DNA from: Spirochaetota bacterium
Lineage (GTDB): Bacteria > Spirochaetota > Spirochaetia > SZUA-6
NCBI GenBank assembly: GCA_003641675.1
Contig: QNBI01000052.1
Span: 1-8,928 of the forward strand
DNA length: 8,928 bases
Direction: 5' to 3'
The notes beneath the pieces are model-generated. The model was given only the letters and a program-made list of their open reading frames with translations. It did no database searches and had not been told where the DNA came from. The translations under genes were made by a program, and so were the position numbers. Shown piece by piece: positions 1 through 6,189 of this stretch. How positions within the stretch are numbered: position 1 is the first letter of the stretch; the number at the start of each line of letters is the position of its first letter.

Positions 1-1
1 G

Positions 2-1006
2 CTTAAGCGCATTGTAGACTACAACCCCGATATCTATGGGATAATATTCTGTAGAACCCGTATTTCCACTCAGGAAATTGCAGATAAGATGATTAAAGAC
101 GGCTATAACGCAGAGGCCCTGCACGGAGATTTAACGCAGGCGCAGCGGGAACATGTAATGCGTAAGTTCAGAGAGCACGACCTCCAGCTTCTCGTTGCTA
201 CCGATATTGCGGCGCGTGGTCTGGATGTTTCGGATCTTACTCACATAATTCACTACGACCTGCCCGATGAACTGGAAATTTACACTCACAGAAGCGGCAG
301 GACAGGAAGAGCCGGCAAAACAGGGACATCTCTTGCAATAGTAAATCTGCGCGAAAAATCAAAACTGAAACGTATAGAAAGGTCTGTTAAACGCAAGATA
401 AAAGAAAAAAACGTACCGACGGGAAGAGAGATATGTGAAAAACAGCTTATAGATTTCATGAACAGGGTAAAATCCGTAGATGTGGATACTGAGAGTATAG
501 AAAGTTTTATGCCGGTGATAGAAGAAAAATTCGCTTCTTTAAGCCGGGAAGAAATACTTAAACGTTTTGTATCACTGGAATTCAACAGATTTTTAAGCTA
601 TTACAAAAATACACGGGATTTGTCGCCCGTTGTTAGAGGCGGTATGGAGATGGAAAGCGGAAGACGCCGAAGAAAGAAACATAAGTTTTCCGGGGAAAGG
701 TCTGCGAAAAGTCAGTTAAGGGGACAGTTTAAGGGATATGCCAAAGGGCAAAAATTTAACAGAGCTTCCGGTTTTTCGTATTTAAAGGTTAATATGGGAA
801 AACACGACAAAATGCTTCCGCCGCAGATTATAGGCCTCGTTAATGAAAGTACCAGGAACCGGAATATCAAACTTGGAAAAATCGAAATCCGGGCGGATGA
901 AGCACGCTTTCAGGTGGAGAATAATCATATAGAAGACGTTTACAGCGCCCTTAACGGCTACTATTACCGCGGCAAAAAACTTCATGTAACGCGCATAAAA
1001 AAGTAG
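2..1006 (+). CDS. DEAD-box ATP-dependent RNA helicase, C-terminal part (5' end outside window)
   Basis: The reading frame is open from base 2, so the gene enters from the left; about 334 residues are visible. What remains is the second RecA-like helicase domain and the tail. In order I see motif IV (IIFCRTR), LHGDLTQAQRE, motif V (VATDIAARGLDV) and motif VI (HRSGRTGRAGKTG), which bind RNA and complete the ATPase site. A helical region and a very basic linker (RRRRKKHK) follow. The last ~75 residues resemble the DbpA/CsdA RNA-binding domain (the stretch around KVNMGKHDKMLPPQIIGLV to the end). Such proteins unwind structured RNA in ribosome assembly or cold adaptation. DeaD/CsdA and DbpA-like names are both possible, so no symbol is given. 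The Q motif, Walker A and DEAD box lie upstream of the window. It ends in TAG, the only TAG terminator among the intact genes here. Confidence 0.95.
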   Translation, partial: LKRIVDYNPDIYGIIFCRTRISTQEIADKMIKDGYNAEALHGDLTQAQREHVMRKFREHDLQLLVATDIAARGLDVSDLTHIIHYDLPDELEIYTHRSGRTGRAGKTGTSLAIVNLREKSKLKRIERSVKRKIKEKNVPTGREICEKQLIDFMNRVKSVDVDTESIESFMPVIEEKFASLSREEILKRFVSLEFNRFLSYYKNTRDLSPVVRGGMEMESGRRRRKKHKFSGERSAKSQLRGQFKGYAKGQKFNRASGFSYLKVNMGKHDKMLPPQIIGLVNESTRNRNIKLGKIEIRADEARFQVENNHIEDVYSALNGYYYRGKKLHVTRIKK

Positions 1007-1015
1007 AGTTTTTAT
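995..1015 (+). terminator. weak AT-rich hairpin at the helicase stop codon
   Basis: ATAAAAA (995-1001) can pair with TTTTTAT (1009-1015) around a 7-base loop that contains the TAG stop. The stem is all A-T and there is no GC core, so it is at best a poor terminator. No better terminator follows the helicase gene, and read-through into the next gene is possible. Confidence 0.2.
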
Positions 1016-1253
1016 TTCACGCTTCCGGTTCTTTCTCTATTAATAAAAACATATGGATATGTATTTCCTTAGCACTAATAATTTTTGTTATTAAGTCTAG
1101 TAAACGTGATAGGCAATACAGGTGAAATTGTTTAATCTGTACTAAAGTGGATATCAAACTCTTTTCTGATGAACCTGAATATCTGTACACAAAAAGAAAA
1201 AAGTCAGGACTTGTTAAAAAGCAAAAACACTGTTCATATCTGCCGGGATAGAT
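1007..1253. other. non-coding or degenerate gap between helicase and methyltransferase remnant
   Basis: No convincing gene is present. On the + strand one frame is open apart from a single TGA at 1123-1125 and reads a short hydrophobic stretch (IWICISLALIIFVI) followed by a charged one. It matches no family I recognise. The frame of the downstream methyltransferase is open back to 1218 and reads ...FISAGIDVHLHPEDY, which looks like continuing methyltransferase sequence. The rest of the expected N-terminal domain is absent. The region is therefore probably a deletion scar of that gene rather than a designed intergenic spacer. Confidence 0.5.
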
Positions 1254-1721
1254 GTGCATTTGCATCCGGAAGATTATTTATTTAACGGATGGGAGGATAT
1301 GTATGATGGTGTAATATGCAACCCTCCATATGCGTCGTTCCGGCGTTTTAAAAAGAAAGATTACGCATTGGAAGAAATACAATCACATATGGGTATAAAT
1401 TTAAGCGGTCTCAGCAATACATATGTACTTTTTATTTTAAAATCGCTGTACCAGCTTGGGAAAAACGGAAGAGCGGCATATATTGTACCGGCGGAATTCC
1501 TTAATGCAGATTACGGGAAAGAGGTGAAAGAATATATAGTAAAAAGCAGAATGCTTAAGTATATTATCAAATTTAAAGATAATACGGGGATTTTTAAAAA
1601 CGCGCTTACAACCACATGCATCCTTCTTTTTTCTATGGAAAATAACAGCGAGCCTGTGGAACTAATAAAACTGGATAATCCGGAGAAGCTTGGCGAGTTA
1701 ACCGTAGGAGCGGCGGCGCCT

Positions 1722-1766
1722 GTGAATGGAAGAGATGTGAATGGAAGAGATGTGAATGGAAGAGAG
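1722..1766 (+). repeat. 15-bp tandem repeat, three copies, inside the methyltransferase remnant
   Basis: The unit GTGAATGGAAGAGAT occurs three times in a row, the last copy ending GAG instead of GAT. It encodes VNGRD-VNGRD-VNGRE. The unit is a multiple of three, so gain or loss of copies would not shift the frame. It lies at a likely loop between the catalytic domain and the specificity region. Confidence 0.95.
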
Positions 1767-2247
1767 GGGAAGAGCATTTTAAACCCGGAAAGCCATAACA
1801 GGACTATAAAAAAGGTAATAACTGCAGATAAGCTTATACCTGATGAAAAATGTAGAGTTTATTTTTACACAAAATCCGGTACTCGTTATAAAAATCTCGC
1901 TCCTTTTTCCCGTTATGCCAGGGCAGTAAGAGGTATTGCAACGGGTTCCAACAGCTATTTTCTCTTTAACAAAACTAAACAAGCAAAGTACGGAATTCCG
2001 GATAGATTTTTTATGCCATGTATTTCTAAGTCTTATATGGCAGATATTCCGTTTTTTACGGAAGAACAGTATGCTAAATTGCTGGATAGCGGGAAAAATG
2101 TTCTTCTGTTTAACGGGCAAAAAAACAACGAGGAACATGTAAAAAAATATATTAAAACAGGGGAAGACGGGGAGATTAACAGAAAGTACCTTTTAACATC
2201 CTTTCACTGTATATATTTAAAAGGTTATGCTGCAGATAGGAGCGACA

Positions 2248-2254
2248 TTTTTTT
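2248..2254 (+). other. T7 homopolymer with apparent 1-base frameshift
   Basis: With seven T the frame reads DIFLRIF and stops at 2265-2267. With eight T it would read DIFFAYLLTNTALEIFES and join the downstream fragment, which carries the expected methyltransferase C-terminus, without a break. The lesion is therefore placed at this run. Confidence 0.75.
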
Positions 2255-2278
2255 GCGTATCTTTTAACTAATACCGCT

Positions 2279-2527
2279 TTGGAAATATTTGAAAGCAATG
2301 CACGGGAATATGGAAAGGGTTTAAAAAAATTGGAACCTAATGACCTTAACAATTCAAGAATTATAAATCTGGAAAAAATAGACGAAAAATCAGAAAGAAC
2401 AGTAATGAAAATATACAGCAGTTATAGAATATCCGTTCTCTCAGGCGAGTCGGATAATACCTTAAGCGGCGATTTAAATGATTTAAATGATTTAAATGAT
2501 ATCTTTCTAAAGATAGTAAAGGGATAA
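2279..2527 (+). pseudogene. N6-adenine DNA methyltransferase, C-terminal fragment (frame-shifted continuation)
   Basis: These 82 residues, readable from a TTG codon, are not a separate gene. The frame is open upstream into the T7 run and reads FAYLLTNTALEIFES, which continues the preceding methyltransferase fragment. The stretch REYGKGLKKLEPNDLNNS is the typical end of Eco57I/TaqI-type adenine methyltransferase specificity regions (YG.GL.K.EP.DL...). The TTG has no Shine-Dalgarno sequence in front of it, so independent translation is unlikely. Near the end there are three DLN repeats encoded by a 9-bp tandem repeat. The fragment stops 24 bases before the histidine kinase start, so any transcript of the remnant would run into the two-component genes. 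Confidence 0.75.
2471..2500 (+). repeat. 9-bp tandem repeat, three copies plus three bases
   Basis: GATTTAAAT is repeated three times and followed by GAT, encoding DLNDLNDLND near the C-terminus of the methyltransferase remnant. The unit length keeps the frame. It is the second short tandem repeat in the same broken gene. Confidence 0.95.
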
Positions 2528-2551
2528 ATAGGTATAGGCCGGGATATTATT

Positions 2552-4324
2552 ATGAAATTAAAAAAATTAAATAGAGAATCGCTGGTACAAGATCTGGATT
2601 ATGACCTGCTTATTGTAAGATGGAGTGCGATTTTTGCGTCTGCGCTAATATACTTGCTGGCTAAGCCGGAACGTAACATGCTTGTACCTCCTTTGGTTGT
2701 GCTTCTCATATTGGTAGGTTTTAATATCCCGGTTACTGCATATATCTGGAGGTATAAACCCTTTAAGAAAAAACATTTCATGTGGCTTTTAATTCTGGAT
2801 ATTCTGCAGGGTTCATTTGCAGTGGCAGCAACTGGAGGTTATGACAGTCTGTTTTTTGTAATATACCTTCTCTCGATTTCCGAGGCCGGTGTGTGTTTTA
2901 ACTGGCAGACAGCTTCGGCATGGATTGTAAGTATCGACGGCATACAGGTTGTAACTACAACTCTTCACAGGGTAGCAATGGGGAGTAACGTGTCTACCTA
3001 TGCCGTAGTAAGCAGGTTTATAAGACTTTTAATAGTCGGGTTAATAGTTATAATGCTTGGCGAAATATTAAGAAGGGAAGAGAAAACAAGGTACCATGCC
3101 CTGCTTTTATCGGCTCATCTTAAAATTCTAAACGACATATTCAGTAAATTCGGCGGAGCACGTTTTGATAAAGAGAGAATCTTTGATATCATTTTATCCG
3201 GTGTGGAATTGGTCGGCGATGTTGAATACAGTATCGTTCTTTTTCAGGAGGAAAACGGGAAGGGAGTCTGGGAAATAGAGGCGACTTCCCGCCCGGACAT
3301 GTATGCAAAGGGTTATAAAATAAATAATTTAAGATGTGATAACAGCAATACTTTTCTCTTCAGGAAACATATCTACGATACGGATATTAATCCTCTCTTT
3401 TTTATGCGAAATGTGAACGAGGTTATTGTTATAAGGCTTGCAGACTATAATGACGTGAATAAAGGGCTTTTAATAATCGGAAAAAAAAGAGGAGCGAATA
3501 CAATTGAAGACGAAGAGTTCTTTTTAAAAACCCTGGCCCTGGAAGCAAGGCTTGTACTGCACAATACTTTCCTCTTTATAGAGAAGCAGAGGCAGATTAA
3601 ACGTCTCGATGAATTTAAAGAAGTACAGACTACTTTTTTTTCTGCGACAGGGCATGAACTTAAAACTCCTTTGACAGTACTTAAAACTCTCCTGGCTACG
3701 CTTGAGCTTACAATTAAAGAGCCTTCTGCAAGTCAAAAAGAAATTTTCGCCACCCTGGAAAATAATATAAAACGGCTTGATAATTTAATGACAGATATCC
3801 TCGATACGGCAAGGCTGGAAACTGCTGATATTAAGCTGAATAAAAAGCCGGTGGATATTATAGAAATAATTAAAAAAATTACTGCAGCTATGCAGCCGCT
3901 TGCGTTAAAAAGGAAACAGTCTATCACCTTTAATACAAATAATGCTCCTTTGTTAGTCTACGGCGATGCTAAAAGGATATCGGAAATAGTATCGAACCTT
4001 CTATCCAATGCGTTGAAGTTTTCGCCCCGGGAGAGCAAAATAAATATAACTGTCGGAGAAGAAAGTGATTCCATGGTTGTCTGTATTTATGATAAAGGGC
4101 CGTTTATTCCGGAACCGGAGAAGGAGAGAATTTTTGAGAAATACTATACGGCTTCGAAAAATAAAGCTTTGGCAGGGTTCGGCCTTGGTTTATATATTGT
4201 AAAACATCTTGTTAAGCTGCACGGGGGTGAAATATGGATATCGGAAAAGCAGGGAGAGAAGGGTTTTTGTTTCACAGTACCGATATACAGAGAGGATAAA
4301 TATGGAGAAAAAGAGCAGCTATAA
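2552..4324 (+). CDS. membrane sensor histidine kinase with GAF-like domain
   Basis: A 590-residue sensor kinase that autophosphorylates on histidine and passes the phosphate to the response regulator encoded next. Residues ~20-172 form about six hydrophobic membrane segments with almost no outside loop, suggesting a signal sensed in or near the membrane. Residues ~185-345 look like a GAF domain. The HisKA dimerisation helix follows with the phospho-accepting H368 in FFSATGHELKTPL. The ATP-binding domain has an N box (NLLSNALKF, N486), a G1 box (D514-K-G516) and a G2 box (GFGLGL, 542-547). The G1 box reads DKGPF where DxGxG is usual, so its second glycine is replaced by Phe. ATG 2552 is chosen because the membrane region begins soon after; only a weak GGGA precedes it. 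No terminator separates it from the methyltransferase remnant. The input signal is unknown. Confidence 0.92.
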   Translation: MKLKKLNRESLVQDLDYDLLIVRWSAIFASALIYLLAKPERNMLVPPLVVLLILVGFNIPVTAYIWRYKPFKKKHFMWLLILDILQGSFAVAATGGYDSLFFVIYLLSISEAGVCFNWQTASAWIVSIDGIQVVTTTLHRVAMGSNVSTYAVVSRFIRLLIVGLIVIMLGEILRREEKTRYHALLLSAHLKILNDIFSKFGGARFDKERIFDIILSGVELVGDVEYSIVLFQEENGKGVWEIEATSRPDMYAKGYKINNLRCDNSNTFLFRKHIYDTDINPLFFMRNVNEVIVIRLADYNDVNKGLLIIGKKRGANTIEDEEFFLKTLALEARLVLHNTFLFIEKQRQIKRLDEFKEVQTTFFSATGHELKTPLTVLKTLLATLELTIKEPSASQKEIFATLENNIKRLDNLMTDILDTARLETADIKLNKKPVDIIEIIKKITAAMQPLALKRKQSITFNTNNAPLLVYGDAKRISEIVSNLLSNALKFSPRESKINITVGEESDSMVVCIYDKGPFIPEPEKERIFEKYYTASKNKALAGFGLGLYIVKHLVKLHGGEIWISEKQGEKGFCFTVPIYREDKYGEKEQL

Positions 4325-5009
4325 AATTCTTGTAATAGATGATGAAATAGATATGACCCGTGCTGTACGGTTAACTATTACTGTTCAGGAACCGGAATGG
4401 GATGTTGCGGAAGCAAATTCAGGAGCCGAAGGTTTAACCCTTTTGGATTCTGTGAAGCCGGATTTAGTACTTCTTGATCTAAGAATGCCGGATTTAACCG
4501 GATTTGAAGTTTTAAAACGTATAAGGCAGTTCAGTGCTGTTCCTGTTATTATTCTGACTGTTAAGGATGATGAATTGGATGAGGTAAAGGCTCTGGAGGA
4601 AGGAGCGGACGATTATATAGTTAAACCCTTTGGTCATCTTGAACTGCTGGCACATATACGTTCTGTATTGAGAAGGACAAAGGGATTTAAATTGCGGCAT
4701 GAAAAACCCTTTGTAGATAATGAACTAAAAATAGATTTTGATAATCATACAGTTGAAGTGCGCGGGAATTCGGTATTGCTAACATCCACCGAATTTGCAC
4801 TTTTGGAGATACTTGCCGAGAATGCAGGACAGGTTGTTCCTTTCGAAATATTACTGGGTAAAATATGGGGGCATAATGCTCTTGAAAACAGGGAATACCT
4901 AAAGGTTTATATAAGAAAGCTCAGACTAAAACTCGAAAAGGACCCTTCATTTCCTAAGTATCTTGTTACTGTAAAGGGGCTGGGATATAAACTTACAGTG
5001 GTGCACTAA
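4302..5009 (+). CDS. OmpR/PhoB-family response regulator
   Basis: A 235-residue transcription regulator. The receiver domain (residues ~8-122) has the acidic pair D13-D14, phospho-acceptor D59 (LVLLDLRMPD), T86 (VIILT) and K108 (IVKPF), so all switch residues are present. The winged-helix DNA-binding domain (~130-233) has the usual ...LTSTEFALLEIL... and ...YIRKLRLKLE...VKGLGYKL pattern. The frame is open further upstream, but I choose ATG 4302. It has an AGAGAGG site 6 bases in front, and the receiver fold begins right after it. The start lies 23 bases inside the histidine kinase gene, so the two are almost certainly translationally coupled cognate partners. Its targets are not evident; no direct-repeat binding site could be assigned. 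Confidence 0.95.
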   Translation: MEKKSSYKILVIDDEIDMTRAVRLTITVQEPEWDVAEANSGAEGLTLLDSVKPDLVLLDLRMPDLTGFEVLKRIRQFSAVPVIILTVKDDELDEVKALEEGADDYIVKPFGHLELLAHIRSVLRRTKGFKLRHEKPFVDNELKIDFDNHTVEVRGNSVLLTSTEFALLEILAENAGQVVPFEILLGKIWGHNALENREYLKVYIRKLRLKLEKDPSFPKYLVTVKGLGYKLTVVH

Positions 5010-5086
5010 AAGACAAGGAGAAAAAATAAACCTGCAGAAATATATTGGTGAAAACGTATGGATATATCGGCGGCAGGAGGCGCATG

Positions 5087-5121
5087 AAAAAACCGCAGCC
5101 TGTTAAGGGCCGCGGTTTTTT
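5087..5121. terminator. bidirectional rho-independent terminator
   Basis: AAAAAACCGC (5087-5096) pairs perfectly with GCGGTTTTTT (5112-5121). After one mismatch, GCCT (5098-5101) pairs with GGGC (5107-5110) inside, one pair being G-T. The T6 run follows the stem on the + strand and the A6 run gives a T6 on the - strand. It can therefore end both the kinase/regulator operon and the convergent SPW gene. Confidence 0.85.
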
Positions 5122-5162
5122 AAGTGTTTTAGGCTGCGACGTTTATTGTACTATAATCTTAG

Positions 5163-5516
5163 TTATTCCGTGGTTGAGCGACCAGGGACAACTGCAGCCC
5201 AAACACCAAGAATTATTACTACAATACCTACAATAATGTCATTAACTGTCGCTCCGGATACCTTGCTGTACGAAAGGGCAAATGGGGCTACAACGAGCCA
5301 TAGGCCTAATACGGCATTTATCCAGCTTAAAACTTTAATTGTTACTGAGGTATTAACAAGGGCTGCCCAGATACCCAGGCCGAGAAGTAAAATACCAAGA
5401 ATAATAGCATCTACCATTGCTGCCGAAGTGGCGGAATAACCTATGGCAAACGGAGCTATTATCTCCCATAAACCTGCTGCTGCAATTATCCAGCTTAACG
5501 TTTTTGCGGTCTTCAT
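5163..5516 (-). CDS. SPW-repeat small membrane protein
   Basis: A 117-residue, very hydrophobic protein made of two SPW-type repeats. Residues 7-53 (LSWIIAAAGLWEIIAPFAIG...) and 63-109 (LSWINAVLGLWLVVAPFALS...) align with each other at a spacing of 56. Each has the signature S-W, G-L-W, A-P-F and two membrane helices, giving four in total. The function of the SPW family is not established. The start is clear: ATG with GGAGGTG five bases upstream on the - strand. It is a single gene, divergent from chrA and convergent with the response regulator, and ends about 40 bases before the shared terminator. Confidence 0.88.
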   Translation of the reverse strand: MKTAKTLSWIIAAAGLWEIIAPFAIGYSATSAAMVDAIILGILLLGLGIWAALVNTSVTIKVLSWINAVLGLWLVVAPFALSYSKVSGATVNDIIVGIVVIILGVWAAVVPGRSTTE

Positions 5517-5545
5517 AATGACACCTCCAAAAGATTATTGTTTTT

Positions 5546-5561
5546 GGTAAGCAACCTTACC
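5546..5561. repeat. inverted repeat GGTAAG-4-CTTACC
   Basis: A perfect 6-bp inverted repeat around CAAC. It lies 30-45 bases upstream of the SPW start, so it could be a hairpin in its leader RNA or a protein-binding site. Confidence 0.35.
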
Positions 5562-5647
5562 TTTTGGTTATAGAGATAAGCATGGCAGGTAAAAAAACGG
5601 GTAATCGAAAGTAAAAATTTGGTAAAAATTAAATAACCTTTTTTGGA

Positions 5648-5661
5648 TGGCAATATTGCCA
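5648..5661. promoter_or_regulatory. 14-bp perfect palindrome, candidate operator
   Basis: TGGCAATATTGCCA is its own reverse complement over all 14 bases. It lies 17 bases before the -35 box of the chrA-side promoter and between the two divergent genes. That is a normal place for a dimeric regulator acting on both. The regulator is unknown. Confidence 0.45.
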
Positions 5662-5669
5662 AATTGACG

Positions 5670-5698
5670 AATAAAATGTTGACTTCAAAGTTTATCAA
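5670..5698 (-). promoter_or_regulatory. possible promoter for the SPW gene
   Basis: On the - strand TTGATA (5698-5693) and TTTATT (5675-5670) are separated by 17 bases. The match to consensus is moderate, and the start would be ~150 bases from the gene. The palindrome at 5648-5661 would lie just downstream of it. Confidence 0.25.
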
Positions 5699-5707
5699 GG
5701 CTATATA
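5679..5707 (+). promoter_or_regulatory. sigma-70-type promoter upstream of chrA
   Basis: TTGACT (5679-5684), a 17-base spacer, then TATATA (5702-5707); TATAAC two bases on is an alternative -10. It points towards chrA, about 120 bases before its start codon. Confidence 0.5.
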
Positions 5708-5835
5708 ACTAAAACAATCACATTCTTATTTCTGTTCTTGAAGTTTTAATAAAGGTTGTTTTAGGATTATTTATAAGAATATTCCTGAAAGCTTTAAGCA
5801 AAGATTGGCACAAAATCTCTTTAATAAGGATTATT

Positions 5836-6168
5836 ATGGAAGATATTAAAAAGACAGAGGTTCGTTTAGGAGAAATTTTTTGGGCGTATTTTAAGGTGGG
5901 GCTGACTGCTTTTGGGTTTGCAATACTGCAAAAACTCAAAAGTCTGGTAAAAAAGAGCGGATGGCTAACAGAAACAGAACTGAATGAGGGGCTTGTACTG
6001 GTACAGTTGTGCCCCGGGCCGATAATGGTAAACTTAACCACATATGTCGGTTATAAAAACCGTGGCCTGCCGGGAGCTATTGTTGCTACTACTGCATTTA
6101 TTACTCCTACTATAATTTTTATACTGGCTTTATCGTCTGTATATTTTTCGTTTGGTAAAATGCCGTAG
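5836..6168 (+). pseudogene. chrA: ChrA-like chromate transporter, N-terminal part ending at an in-frame TAG
   Basis: 110 residues of the first CHR domain of a chromate-ion transporter. Visible family features are the entry helix FKVGLTAFGF, SGWLTETEL, LVQLCPGPI with the conserved PGP (60-62), VGYKNRGLPGAI and a following membrane helix. The frame meets TAG at 6166-6168 right after GKMP. It then stays open in the same frame for 245 more codons that continue the same domain. The break is therefore inside CHR domain 1, not between domains, so this is not a natural pair of short CHR proteins. One base change restores the gene: CAG (Gln) or TGG (Trp) to TAG. The start ATG 5836 has AAGGA five bases upstream. 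Intact ChrA moves oxyanions such as chromate across the inner membrane. Broken gene, read-through or sequencing error all remain possible. Confidence 0.8.
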
Positions 6169-6189
6169 GTTCGCCCGGTTTTTACAGGT

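Larger units (their letters stand above)
1254..2267 (+). pseudogene. N6-adenine DNA methyltransferase, central fragment (5'-truncated and frameshifted)
   Basis: This fragment of 337 residues from a GTG codon has the N6-adenine/N4-cytosine methyltransferase catalytic motif IV, NPPY, at residues 23-26 (VICNPPY). The following region (FILKSLYQLGKNGRAAYIVPAEFLNA, in pieces) is typical of Eco57I/TaqI-like, type II or IIG enzymes that methylate adenine in DNA. Family members carry a SAM-binding motif I (usually G-x-G) about 50-100 residues before NPPY. It is missing here, and the frame is open upstream only to 1218, so the gene is 5'-truncated. The end is also abnormal: the frame runs into TAA at 2265-2267, while homologous-looking sequence continues in another frame after a T7 run at 2248-2254. 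Residues 157-171 are three copies of VNGRD/E. As it stands it should not bind SAM and is probably inactive, unless the missing part is supplied elsewhere. Confidence 0.8.
5517..5835. promoter_or_regulatory. divergent intergenic region between SPW gene and chrA
   Basis: This 319-base AT-rich gap holds the control signals of two divergent genes. No coding sequence in it is supported. It contains a small hairpin, several scattered GGTAA motifs (5546, 5588, 5600, 5621), a perfect 14-bp palindrome and a good + strand promoter. The last ~120 bases before chrA would be a long untranslated leader with no structure I recognise. Confidence 0.6.

Noticed and set aside
1017..1265. 82-codon - strand frame
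   Set aside because: No ribosome site and no family resemblance; it lies in the degenerate gap before the methyltransferase remnant.
3481..3641. A8 (3481-3488) and T8 (3634-3641) runs inside the kinase as phase-variation switches
   Set aside because: The frame is intact across both, and such runs are expected in AT-rich DNA; nothing beyond length supports switching.
4209..4301. Upstream extension of the response regulator to an earlier start
   Set aside because: The extra 31 residues overlap the kinase ATP-binding domain and have no receiver-fold counterpart; ATG 4302 has a good ribosome site.
5045..5236. Short + strand frame with GGAGG before an internal ATG at 5084
   Set aside because: It runs through the terminator stem and antisense to the clearly real SPW gene; the peptide has no recognisable features.
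5546..5625. Four scattered GGTAA motifs as an iteron-like array
   Set aside because: Spacing is irregular (42, 12, 21 bases) and the motif is only five bases, easily due to chance in this composition.
5513..5698. 61-codon - strand frame upstream of the SPW gene
   Set aside because: It covers the divergent promoter region, overlaps the SPW start by 4 bases, has no ribosome site and reads as random AT-rich codons.
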